A stretch of 64,000 bases of DNA from contig JAVUPY010000029.1 in NCBI GenBank assembly GCA_032252755.1, forward strand, positions 62,001 to 126,000. Direction: 5' to 3'. This document shows, piece after piece, positions 24,604 through 32,447 of this stretch. Position 1 is the stretch's first letter. Every line of letters starts with the position of its first letter. Under the pieces are notes generated by a model that was not told the origin of the DNA, did not search any database, and worked only from the letters and a program-made list of their open reading frames with translations. This DNA comes from Terriglobia bacterium (GTDB lineage Bacteria; Acidobacteriota; Terriglobia; Terriglobales; Acidobacteriaceae). The position numbers were made by a program, and so were the translations under genes.

Positions 24604-25572
24604 ATGCCAGACAAGAAAGTCATTGCTGTTGTGGGTGCCAGCGGATCGCAGGGCGGCGGCCTCGTACGTGCCATCCTGGATGACCCGAACGGCGGGTTCG
24701 CGGTGCGCGCTCTGACGCGCGATCCGGAGTCGAAAGTCGCAAGAGAGTTTGCGGCGAAGGGCGCCGACGTCGTGAAGGTCGATGTCGACGACCACGAGAG
24801 CGTGATAAGAGCCTTTCAAGGGGTATACGGGGCCTACTGCGTTACTTTCTACTGGACGCACTTCTCGCCGGAGATGGAGATAGCCGAGGCTCGCAACCTG
24901 GCCGACGCGGCCAAACAAACCGGACTCCAGCACGTCATCTGGTCAACGCTTGAGGACACGCGCAAGTGGGTTCCGCTGTCCGACAACCGAATGCCGACAC
25001 TTTACGGCAAATACAAGGTCCCGCATCTGGATACGAAAGGTGAGTCCGACGACTACTTCCGCGAGCTTGGCGTCCCAACAACGTTCCTCCTGACCTCTTT
25101 CTACTGGGACAACTTCATTAATTTCGGAATGGGACCGCAGCGCGGACCTGACGGGAAGCTTGCCATCACCATGCCAATGGGCGACAAGAAACTGCCGGGC
25201 ATCGCTGCCGAAGACATCGGCAAGTGCGCCTACGGGATCTTCAAAAAGGGGGCCGAAACGGTCGGTAAGACGATCGGAATCGCGGGAGAACATCTGACTG
25301 GCAGCGAAATGGCCGAGGAGTTCTCAAAGGCCTTGGGCCAGGAGGTGGTCTATAACAGCATTTCGCCAGACGCGTATCGCGGGCTCGGATTCCCGGGTGC
25401 GGACGATCTCGGCAACATGTTCCAGTTCAAACGCGACTTCAACGAATACTTCACGGGCGCAAGGAATCCGAACATCGCAAGGGCACTCAACCCCAAGTTA
25501 CAGGACTTCAAGACCTGGTTGAGCAGGAATCTCAGCCGCATTCCGATGGGTCAGGGCGCCGCGACAGCGTAG
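24604..25572 (+). CDS. NmrA-like NAD(P)-binding protein
   Basis: A 322-aa atypical short-chain dehydrogenase. The N-terminal dinucleotide-binding motif is VVGASGSQGGGLVRAI (Gly-rich GxxGxxG at about residues 9-15), followed by VRALTRDPESKVAREFAAKG and a second block YCVTFYWTHFSPEMEIAEAR. Length and motifs fit the NmrA/HSCARG family of redox-sensing or reductase-like proteins. GGGGGAATACC precedes the ATG. It stands alone, and no neighbour hints at a substrate. Confidence 0.87.
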   Translation: MPDKKVIAVVGASGSQGGGLVRAILDDPNGGFAVRALTRDPESKVAREFAAKGADVVKVDVDDHESVIRAFQGVYGAYCVTFYWTHFSPEMEIAEARNLADAAKQTGLQHVIWSTLEDTRKWVPLSDNRMPTLYGKYKVPHLDTKGESDDYFRELGVPTTFLLTSFYWDNFINFGMGPQRGPDGKLAITMPMGDKKLPGIAAEDIGKCAYGIFKKGAETVGKTIGIAGEHLTGSEMAEEFSKALGQEVVYNSISPDAYRGLGFPGADDLGNMFQFKRDFNEYFTGARNPNIARALNPKLQDFKTWLSRNLSRIPMGQGAATA

Positions 25573-25622
25573 CTCTGCCTGAGAGATGATTGCGCCCGTC
25601 CGCTCTGAACGGGGCACGTCTC

Positions 25623-26375
25623 TTATGCGGCTTTCTGTGCGGTTTCTCGCAATCGCCGCAGATAGTCTTGTGCGGCGTGATACCCCTCGATGGTGCCGAC
25701 ATCCATGTAGTGCTCGCCCACGCTGATAGCGCGCACAGGATTACCCGCCTCGATATAGGCATTCAAGAGGTGACCGAGGTATTCGTCTTCACGGTGTCGT
25801 GCGTCCCATAAATACCTGAGTGCGCGATATGCAGCACCGCGCGCGGTTACGGCGCCCCAAACCCAGTGCGAATTCGGATTCGGTTGCTTAACCTCGACTT
25901 TTTCGACATAACCGTGGTCATCCAACACAACAGCGTCGAACACAGATGGATTCAGCACTGGAAAAAGAACAAGCGTGACCGCATCATCTCGCTCAACCGC
26001 CGACCGGTAGGCATTTTCAGGAAACCAGATAGTGTCCGGAAGTCCGATCAGCACCTGTTCATCGTCTCTCACGAAGGGTTCCGCGCGAAACAGCGCATCA
26101 CAAAGACCTGCCGCCTTCTGTTGCACGACATAGAAGATCTCGGCCGCGTAATTTCTCTCGGCGTAATAACGCACGATGTCGCTCTTCTCCGACGAGATCA
26201 CCATGCAGATCCGCTCCACGCCGGCGGAGATCATGCGCTCGACCAGGTATTCAGAAACCGCCTTGGGGCGCTGAACTCCATCAACCAGGCGCGAGCCCAC
26301 GGGCAACAGCTCCTTGGAACATCCGAGGGGTTGGATTCTTTGCCCCACGCCCGCCGCGGGAATAATGCCAATCAT
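25623..26375 (-). CDS. Sugar-nucleotide-type nucleotidyltransferase
   Basis: A 250-aa NTP_transferase-fold protein. The N-terminal loop IIPAAGVGQRIQPLGCSKEL is the nucleotide-binding signature of glucose-1-phosphate thymidylyl/uridylyltransferases, followed by MVISSEKSDIVRYYAE, QVLIGLPDTIWFPE and HYMDVGTIEGYHAAQDYLRR, a RmlA-like end block. Its ATG overlaps the stop of the CgeB-like gene by 4 bp, so the pair is translationally coupled and probably works in surface glycan synthesis. The exact sugar cannot be told from sequence alone. Confidence 0.88.
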   Translation of the reverse strand: MIGIIPAAGVGQRIQPLGCSKELLPVGSRLVDGVQRPKAVSEYLVERMISAGVERICMVISSEKSDIVRYYAERNYAAEIFYVVQQKAAGLCDALFRAEPFVRDDEQVLIGLPDTIWFPENAYRSAVERDDAVTLVLFPVLNPSVFDAVVLDDHGYVEKVEVKQPNPNSHWVWGAVTARGAAYRALRYLWDARHREDEYLGHLLNAYIEAGNPVRAISVGEHYMDVGTIEGYHAAQDYLRRLRETAQKAA

Positions 26376-27499
26376 GCGATATCACTCCACCCTTCTGCAT
26401 GCGACGGCTCTGGGCGACTATCGCGTTTCACGCGCATCCTCGCCTCATCGCAGTAGCGCAGAAACTCTTTCGCGCGATGCTCGCCTGTGTGCTCATCCAG
26501 CGTTCGCTCGCGTGCACGTTCGGCCATACGCCGCAACTCACCGTCCGACTGATTCAGGCCAGCCAGTGTGTCCTCCGCCGAGTGTGCAATGAAGATTTCT
26601 TCTCCCGGCGTAAAAAAGCGGTCAAGCCCTTCGAACCAATCCGAGATGATCGGCGTTGCGCATGCGGCGGCTTCGAAGAACCTGCCAGATGGGCAGTAGC
26701 CCGAGGCCGCCATGTCAGCACGCGTGATGTTCAGCGTGCATCGCGAGGAAGAATAGAGGGCAGGGTGATCGGCAGAGGCGACGTGTTCCGTTTTCGTAAC
26801 ATTCGGGCCCCATTGCCATCCCCAAGGATACAGTGAGCCCGCCAGCAGGAAATGCAGGTCCTGGCGACGGCGCGAGGGCTCAAGAAACAATGCATCGAGT
26901 TTCTGCTGCCGGTCGCATGCGTAAGTGCCCATGTAACTCAAGGCGCAACGAAAGTCCTCCCGAATTGGCCGGCGATCATAGACGTCGGGATCCACGCAAC
27001 CGTAAAGCGGCCGAGCCATTTCCGCGCCCCAGTCTGCACGCAGTTCGTCCAGTGCTCGCCCGCCCGTCCAACTCAGAACGAGGTCGAACTCCTGCAACTG
27101 CTCGGGGCGGACGTACTCCACTGATTCGCCATTACGTAACTTCGCGAGCGTTACCGGTGCGTCAAGGTCGTAATAGACGACCAGGGGATGGGAGTATTCG
27201 AAAACTTCGTCACTGATCTGAGCACCGGATGGACAGTAGCTCGCCATCACAACGATGTCCGACTCGGCAGCCGTGCGAAGGGCTTGCCTTCGGCAGTTCT
27301 GCCACTCGTCGTAGAAAACCAGGTTGCAGAAGTCGCAGTCGACAAAATCTCGGTGCCGGGCGTAATAAGGAACGTCCTTCTCAAAAAACGTGATCTCGTG
27401 TCCGCGGCGCGCCAGTGCCCGCAGAATGGCACGATACGGTGTTGCATGTCCGTTGCCCCATGACGATGAGAGCGTCAGTCCAAAGATGGTGATCTTCAA
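26372..27499 (-). CDS. CgeB-like glycosyltransferase family protein
   Basis: A 375-aa protein. The open frame extends to 27715, but homologous sequence begins at KITIFGLTLSSSWGNGHATP, so TTG 27499 with GGAGTG upstream is the likely start (GTG 27514 is an alternative). Blocks ALARRGHEITFFEKDVPYYA, SHPLVVYYDLDAPVTL, and the C-terminal CTLNITRADMAASGYCPSGR and FFEAAACATPIISDWFEGLD match CgeB/DUF3880-type GT-B proteins. It is coupled to the nucleotidyltransferase downstream, supporting a role in glycan or glycosylation chemistry. Confidence 0.82.
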   Translation of the reverse strand: MKITIFGLTLSSSWGNGHATPYRAILRALARRGHEITFFEKDVPYYARHRDFVDCDFCNLVFYDEWQNCRRQALRTAAESDIVVMASYCPSGAQISDEVFEYSHPLVVYYDLDAPVTLAKLRNGESVEYVRPEQLQEFDLVLSWTGGRALDELRADWGAEMARPLYGCVDPDVYDRRPIREDFRCALSYMGTYACDRQQKLDALFLEPSRRRQDLHFLLAGSLYPWGWQWGPNVTKTEHVASADHPALYSSSRCTLNITRADMAASGYCPSGRFFEAAACATPIISDWFEGLDRFFTPGEEIFIAHSAEDTLAGLNQSDGELRRMAERARERTLDEHTGEHRAKEFLRYCDEARMRVKRDSRPEPSHAEGWSDIA

Positions 27500-27651
27500 A
27501 AGAGCACTCCGCACGCGCTTGGAACCCAGAGTACGCGTACTCCGAGTGAGATGGCCGATTTCAGTGGCGTGTTTCCTTCTCTGGATTCGCCGAGAGGAAC
27601 GAAAGCCCCGCGCGAGGCGGGGCACAATTGTGCAGAATATCGCGGCTTTGT

Positions 27652-28083
27652 CTATGCGAGCTTCGCGTCCAGTGTAATGTTGGTGTTGTTTTTGAAGAGC
27701 TTGGAAACCGGGCATCCCGCTTTGGCTGCGGCGGCCGCCTGCTCGAATTTGGCCTTGTCTGCTCCCGGAATCGTCGCTGTCAGATCCAGGTGGATCTCCA
27801 CGATCGCAAAACCACCATCCGTTTTATCGAAACTGACCGTTGCTTCGGTCTCGATGCTTTGCGCCTTCATCCCCGCGTCTTCCAGTTGCTTCGAGAGTGC
27901 CATGGAGAAGCAGCCGGCGTGAGCCGCCGCAATCAACTCCTCCGGATTGGTGCCAACCCCGTTTTCAAATCTTGTCTTAAAAGAATATTGCGTGTTCGAG
28001 AGCACTCCGCTCGCACTCGAGACGGTTCCCTTGCCGTCCATCAATCCACCTTCCCAGTGGGCACTTCCCTTTCTCTTGATCAT
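27652..28083 (-). CDS. osmC: OsmC-family peroxiredoxin
   Basis: A 143-aa OsmC protein (thiol-dependent hydroperoxide reductase family). It has the two redox cysteines in AAAHAGCFSMALSKQLE and KAGCPVSKLFKNN and the N-terminal KRKGSAHWEGGLMDGKG typical of OsmC rather than Ohr. Length is standard. Single gene on the minus strand; no regulator nearby. Confidence 0.93.
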   Translation of the reverse strand: MIKRKGSAHWEGGLMDGKGTVSSASGVLSNTQYSFKTRFENGVGTNPEELIAAAHAGCFSMALSKQLEDAGMKAQSIETEATVSFDKTDGGFAIVEIHLDLTATIPGADKAKFEQAAAAAKAGCPVSKLFKNNTNITLDAKLA

Positions 28084-28283
28084 TCTCGTTCACCCTCCAC
28101 CACAGGATTGGTGCGCTACTTCGCTCGGCGCACACGAGCCAGCCTTCTAAGATATCACTGCGGAACGCACTTCAACTGCGCTCACGGCCAAAACACGAAC
28201 ATCGACTGGGAAATTCTTAGCGACGAGTCCCGTATGTTTTGCCCTGAGAATCTCTGTTCTGTGCGATGAACCGGTCGATGGAA

Positions 28284-28385
28284 TCAGTAGAAATCGGAAC
28301 AACTCAGAAAAAACCCGCAGTTCGGACAGACGAGTTTGCAGTGATTCTCATGGAGTTGAGAGGAGCAGGTGGGGCAGTGCAGCAT
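28284..28385 (-). CDS. Tiny zinc-ribbon protein (33 aa)
   Basis: The frame is open from 28544, but only the last 33 residues look like a conserved protein: [20 protein letters not shown] and [13 protein letters not shown]. The paired knuckles C-x2-C and C-x2-C form one complete zinc ribbon, with an extra conserved-looking His-x-Cys and SCSD end. Similar tiny ribbon proteins occur in Acidobacteriota as far as I recall. The upstream extension ([18 protein letters not shown]) looks non-coding. Function unknown. Confidence 0.5.
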   Translation of the reverse strand: MLHCPTCSSQLHENHCKLVCPNCGFFLSCSDFY

Positions 28386-28590
28386 CGCCTGCTTCTGGGC
28401 AGAATACGTCGTCGTATCTTTTGAGGTGACTTGAGTACCCGATTTGTCGAAATTCCGGTTTTCCACAACCACTCCAAAAGTACCCAAAAGTGCCATCGTC
28501 CATAGGTACACCATAGGACGGGGTACCTTTTCGTAGTCACCCATTATATGGGTACAGACGACTTACGATTTCGGAACAGAAAAATTTTTT

Positions 28591-28606
28591 AGTTACTAAA
28601 GTAACT
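28591..28606. promoter_or_regulatory. Palindrome in the promoter of the repeat protein
   Basis: AGTTAC and GTAACT (28591-28596/28601-28606) flank TAAA in an A/T-rich stretch 60 bp before the 28665 start; TATACT follows at 28615. This may be an operator beside a -10 element. Confidence 0.35.
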
Positions 28607-28664
28607 GGAAATTTTATACTTCGCCAGATTCACCAATAACCCATTTGTACCCAGGAGACTCCTC

Positions 28665-29393
28665 ATGAAGTACTTCGTGTGGTTGGCGACCCTTTCCCTT
28701 TTGATCCTCGGCATCTACTGCGGAACCATGATTCAGGTCAATCAGCAGGTTCAGGCAGCGATGTTTAGCGAAGGAACATTCCCCACCCCAGACATGCACC
28801 AGGGATCTCCCGCACAACTCGCCGCAGAGCGAGGCGAAGGTTCCTATCCGACTCCTGCTTGCAGCCCCTCGAAGCCCGGATGCATACCGTTTGTCGTTGA
28901 GCCCAAGTTGCAGGCCGGCGAAGGTTCCTATCCGACTCCTGCTTGCAGCCCCTCGAAGCCCGGATGCATACCGTTTGTCGTTGAGCCCAAGTTGCAGGCC
29001 GGCGAAGGTTCTTATCCGACTCCTGCTTGCAGCCCCTCGAAGCCCGGATGCATACCGTTTGTCGTTGAGCCCAAGTTGCAGGCCGGCGAAGGTTCCTACC
29101 CGACACCTGCTTGCAGCCCTTCGAAGCCCGGATGCATACCGTTTGTCGTCGAGCCCAAGTTGCAGGCCGGCGAAGGTTCGTACCCGACTCCAGCTTGCAG
29201 CCCTTCGAAGCCCGGGTGCATACCGTTTGTCGTCGAGCCCAAGTTGCAGGCCGGCGAAGGTTCGTACCCGACTCCAGCTTGCAGCCCCTCGAAGCCCGGA
29301 TGCGTACCGTTTGAGAGGCCCGCGACTCGCATCGCTCTTCTTGGAGAAGGTTCTGCCGCTGCTCCGTTTGAGATGCCGAGTGGTATGAACTAA
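28665..29393 (+). CDS. Exported protein built of six near-identical 28-aa repeats
   Basis: A 242-aa protein with an N-terminal hydrophobic segment (VWLATLSLLILGIYCGTMI, uncleaved anchor or signal) and GGAGACTCCTC before the ATG. From residue 57 it consists of six copies of a 28-aa unit, GEGSYPTPACSPSKPGC followed by I/V-PFVVEPKLQA, the last one degenerate. Each unit has two cysteines separated by SPSKPG, so each could close a small disulfide loop. The short C-terminal part (LLGEGSAAAPFEMPSGMN) repeats the GEGS start. No family is recognised. Possible roles are surface structure, metal binding or peptide precursor; none is shown. Confidence 0.75.
   Translation: MKYFVWLATLSLLILGIYCGTMIQVNQQVQAAMFSEGTFPTPDMHQGSPAQLAAERGEGSYPTPACSPSKPGCIPFVVEPKLQAGEGSYPTPACSPSKPGCIPFVVEPKLQAGEGSYPTPACSPSKPGCIPFVVEPKLQAGEGSYPTPACSPSKPGCIPFVVEPKLQAGEGSYPTPACSPSKPGCIPFVVEPKLQAGEGSYPTPACSPSKPGCVPFERPATRIALLGEGSAAAPFEMPSGMN
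28833..29320 (+). repeat. 84-bp tandem repeat, 5.8 copies
   Basis: Units start at 28833, 28917, 29001, 29085, 29169 and 29253, exactly 84 bp apart and differing at only a few, mostly synonymous, positions. They encode the 28-aa repeats of the 28665 protein. The near-identity suggests recent expansion or gene conversion. Confidence 0.92.
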
Positions 29394-29420
29394 GAATTGG
29401 TTACACATTTCGAATTGGAC

Positions 29421-29454
29421 GAGGATGCCTTGCGAGTAACGATTAGGCATCCTC
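29421..29454. terminator. Hairpin after the repeat protein
   Basis: GAGGATGCCT (29421-29430) pairs perfectly with AGGCATCCTC (29445-29454), loop 14 nt. The T-tract is weak, so termination is plausible rather than clear. Confidence 0.5.
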
Positions 29455-29605
29455 CAGTTCGCCTTTATCCCGCGAATTGCGTTGCGGTGTGCAAAGTTGC
29501 CGCATCAAGTGTTTACTCCTAAGTAAAACATTACGTAAGTTACAACACTATTGGGAGTAATCTCTTGCACAGGTTACCGCCTGAAGGTATTCTCTTCAGT
29601 GAAAT

Positions 29606-30421
29606 ATGCACCTCCACTGGCCTGAGTACCTTATCTGGTTTTCCGCACCAGCGATCCAGTTCCTTATCGCGGTGACCATGCTGCGTCGCAATCTGCGGCG
29701 GGAATACCCGATGTTCTTTAACTACACGGTATTCCAGGTAATCAGCCAATTAGTGATGTTCATCCTCTGGCATTGTTCCTATCCCATTTATTACAGGGGC
29801 TATTGGACAACAAGCGCTATTGGCATATTCCTCGGCTTTGGAGTAATTCGAGAGATTTTCCTGGTGTCCTTCCGGCCATATGAGGCGCTCCGCGAGTTCG
29901 GAGAAATGATTTTTAGTTGGTGCCTTCTCCTGCTGGTTCTCATCGCTTTGCTTACCGCCTTCATTCAGACGGACCCAGGAAATGGCCGGATCTATATTGC
30001 GCTGGCGACCGGAGAGCGAAGCGTTCGTATCCTCGAATGCGGACTGGTCTTTTTCGTTTTCGTTTTTTCAAAGTATCTGGGAATCAGCAACAAGCACCAA
30101 TTATTTGGTATCGCGCTCGGGTTTGGCGTTTTCTCCTGCATCTCGATGACAGCCTTGCTGCTGTTTAACCAGTACACCGCAATTTCAATGTTCACGATGC
30201 GGATTACCATCAGTACTACCTATTTCCTCTGCACGGTCGTGTGGCTCGGGTACTGTCTGGCGCCCATTCCTGATCGTCGCACCGAAGTGCTGCCGCAGTC
30301 GGAGCGCTGGAATGTCGCCCTCTCCAACATCATGAACGTGCCTGAGCCGGACGGCTTCATTAACAGCATCGATCGGACAGTCGAGACCCTGCTGGGCAAG
30401 CAGAATGGCCGCGCGCAGTAG
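29606..30421 (+). CDS. Polytopic membrane protein, unknown function
   Basis: A 271-aa protein with about seven hydrophobic segments, starting EYLIWFSAPAIQFLIAVTML and including FSWCLLLLVLIALLTAFI and TTYFLCTVVWLGYC, ending in a charged cytoplasmic tail. Such 7TM proteins are frequent in Acidobacteriota beside signalling genes. Its right-hand neighbours are a receiver protein and two histidine kinases, so a sensory link is possible but unproven. No catalytic motif is seen. Confidence 0.75.
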   Translation: MHLHWPEYLIWFSAPAIQFLIAVTMLRRNLRREYPMFFNYTVFQVISQLVMFILWHCSYPIYYRGYWTTSAIGIFLGFGVIREIFLVSFRPYEALREFGEMIFSWCLLLLVLIALLTAFIQTDPGNGRIYIALATGERSVRILECGLVFFVFVFSKYLGISNKHQLFGIALGFGVFSCISMTALLLFNQYTAISMFTMRITISTTYFLCTVVWLGYCLAPIPDRRTEVLPQSERWNVALSNIMNVPEPDGFINSIDRTVETLLGKQNGRAQ

Positions 30422-30628
30422 GGCAGGCAACTTTCCCTTCTAAAAACCTCTTCCCAACTGTGTCCGCTCACAGACAGACGAGCACCGCCCGGATGTTATC
30501 GTATTGGTCAACCGGTCACCTCCCGGTGTAACTACCCACGCTGCGAAAGCTGGGATATAGTGTGCCTCACCTCGGGCAAGAACCGGCTCGCGGCAGTTCT
30601 CGCCGAGTGCATGTTTTGGATTTGTCTT

Positions 30629-31015
30629 ATGCCGGAAATCCGTGGGAACGAAACGTTGCTCGTAGTGGAAGACCAGCCGGAGATCTGTGAAGTGGTCACC
30701 ACCATGCTGCGCGGATTCGGTTTCCATGCACTCGCCGCAACCACGCCTTCCGAGGCTCTTCGCATTGCATCTGACAGCGCGACCCGCATCGACCTGCTGA
30801 TCACAGATGATTTCATGCCCGAAATGCGCGGGCCTGAGTTGGCGATACGCATCCGCCAAATGCGTCCCGGCATCCGCGTCCTGTTCATGACCGGATCTCT
30901 TGAGAACGAGAAACTGGAATCTTTTCCCGACGCGGACCTCATCGAGAAGCCGTTTTATCCGCAAGATCTCGGCAAGAAAGTTCGCGAAGCCCTTGACCGC
31001 CGCCGGGCGGCTTAA
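30629..31015 (+). CDS. Response-regulator receiver domain protein
   Basis: A single-domain receiver of 128 aa from ATG 30629 (the frame is open from 30560). All receiver hallmarks are present: acidic residues in TLLVVEDQPEI, phospho-acceptor Asp in LLITDDFMPEM, Thr in VLFMTGSLENE and Lys in LIEKPFYPQDL. No output domain. It is convergent with the PAS kinase at 31032, a likely cognate pair, with a 16-bp gap between them. Confidence 0.9.
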   Translation: MPEIRGNETLLVVEDQPEICEVVTTMLRGFGFHALAATTPSEALRIASDSATRIDLLITDDFMPEMRGPELAIRIRQMRPGIRVLFMTGSLENEKLESFPDADLIEKPFYPQDLGKKVREALDRRRAA

Positions 31016-31031
31016 TTCTCCGAAGAAAACT

Positions 31032-32162
31032 CTAGGCTACTTTTGAAACGTGCCCCGGCGCTTTGCCGAGATCACGGTTTGGCGGGCGCAGTGGAAGGAA
31101 AACCGAGAAGCAGGTTCCGCGGTGCATTTTCGTGCGGAACCGAATTGTTCCTCCGTGCCGGTGCACAATCTGGCGTGAAACCCAAAGGCCCAGCCCAGTT
31201 CCCTGCTCTTCTTTCGTGCTGAAAAATGGATTGAAGATTTGCCCGCGGACAGGCTCGGGGATACCCGCGCCGTCGTCAATAACCAGGATACGGACCCCCC
31301 TCACTTTCAGGTCTTTCCAAGAGCGCGAGGGATGAAGTGCGACGAGAAGATGCCCACCTGCCCCGACAGCTTCCACCGCATTCCTTACCAGGTTGGCGAA
31401 GACCTGCCGGATTTCTACCGCATGAGCCAGTATCTTCCCGGGGGTCCGATAGCGCCGGTCCACCGTAGCCCTGGTGCTCTGGATCTTTCGTTGGTACATA
31501 TCGAGAACATCATCCATGACGTCCTGCACCGCAAATTCCGCGGGAAAACTGACAACACGGTTGAACGCGAGCGTCTGTCGCACGATCTGCGTTATGCGCC
31601 TCAACTCCTCCTGGGCATAGTGAACCAGGGTCGCATCCTCGGGCGAAAGCTCGCGTTGTGACAATACGAACAGCACATTTCCGATCGACTCGAGAGGATT
31701 GTTGATTTCGTGAGTGATTGTCGCGGCGAGCCGTCCGACCGAAGCCAGGCGTTCCGAGAGTCGAAGAGCTTCTTCGGCGCGCCTCGTTTCGGTAATGTCG
31801 CGGCCGATGGCCGAGGCACCTTTCAAGCGGCCCTTATTGTCGTAGATCGGCGAAATGGTGAGCGATATATTGAGGAGCCGGCCGTCCTTGGTTCGCCGCA
31901 CCGTTTCGTAGTGATCAAGCCTCTCACCCAGGCGCACCCGGCGCATGATCTCCACGATTTCGTCCCCGCGATCCGGCGGAGAGATCATGGAGATATGTCT
32001 TCCTATCGCTTCCTTGGCTGAATAACCGTACAGACGCTCCGCCCCCTTGTTCCAACTCGTGATGGTGCCGTTCAGGTCTTTGCCGATTATGGCATCATCC
32101 GTGGATTCAACAATGGAGGCGAATTCCGAGCGAAGGCTATCTGTTAGGTTCTCCGAGTTCAT
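31032..32162 (-). CDS. PAS-domain sensor histidine kinase (cytoplasmic)
   Basis: A 376-aa kinase from ATG 32162 (a GTG at 32180 is possible). An N-terminal PAS domain (ASIVESTDDAIIGKDLNGTI to IGRDITETRRAEE, residues about 15-130) has no membrane segment. The HisKA H-box is LAATITHEINNPLESIGNVL. The ATPase domain has the N box (VFANLVRNAVEAV), G1 (VIDDGAGIPE), F box (IFNPFFSTKEEQ) and G2 (GTGLGLWVSRQIV). Neighbouring single-domain receiver at 30629 is a likely partner. It is divergent from a related kinase at 32448. Confidence 0.93.
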   Translation of the reverse strand: MNSENLTDSLRSEFASIVESTDDAIIGKDLNGTITSWNKGAERLYGYSAKEAIGRHISMISPPDRGDEIVEIMRRVRLGERLDHYETVRRTKDGRLLNISLTISPIYDNKGRLKGASAIGRDITETRRAEEALRLSERLASVGRLAATITHEINNPLESIGNVLFVLSQRELSPEDATLVHYAQEELRRITQIVRQTLAFNRVVSFPAEFAVQDVMDDVLDMYQRKIQSTRATVDRRYRTPGKILAHAVEIRQVFANLVRNAVEAVGAGGHLLVALHPSRSWKDLKVRGVRILVIDDGAGIPEPVRGQIFNPFFSTKEEQGTGLGLWVSRQIVHRHGGTIRFRTKMHRGTCFSVFLPLRPPNRDLGKAPGHVSKVA

Positions 32163-32447
32163 TATGGCTTTAGGGCCCACTCTAGCTGTTGTCCAGCTCT
32201 GTTAGGTTGGATGCAAGAACGGCCATTCGGGGCTAGCTTTCTGCAAATACACGGTCTGCACCAGCCATTGCACGATTGTTCGCCCACGTGTTGTACGACA
32301 GTGCGCTTTTCTGGATTGTCCATTTTGCACTTCCGAGCGGAGCAAGAATTCTGGAAGTGGTGTCCGTTGCAACCAGTAACTTTGATGTAAGATCACTACA
32401 CTTGAGATTGTTTCTTGCACAAAGACCCTCCGATTCGGAGCTGATGG

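Noticed and set aside
25866-26592. Plus-strand frames opposite the nucleotidyltransferase and CgeB-like genes
   Set aside because: Shadows of well-supported minus-strand genes.
28833-29320. CRISPR-like array
   Set aside because: The repeats are contiguous 84-bp in-frame protein repeats with no spacers.
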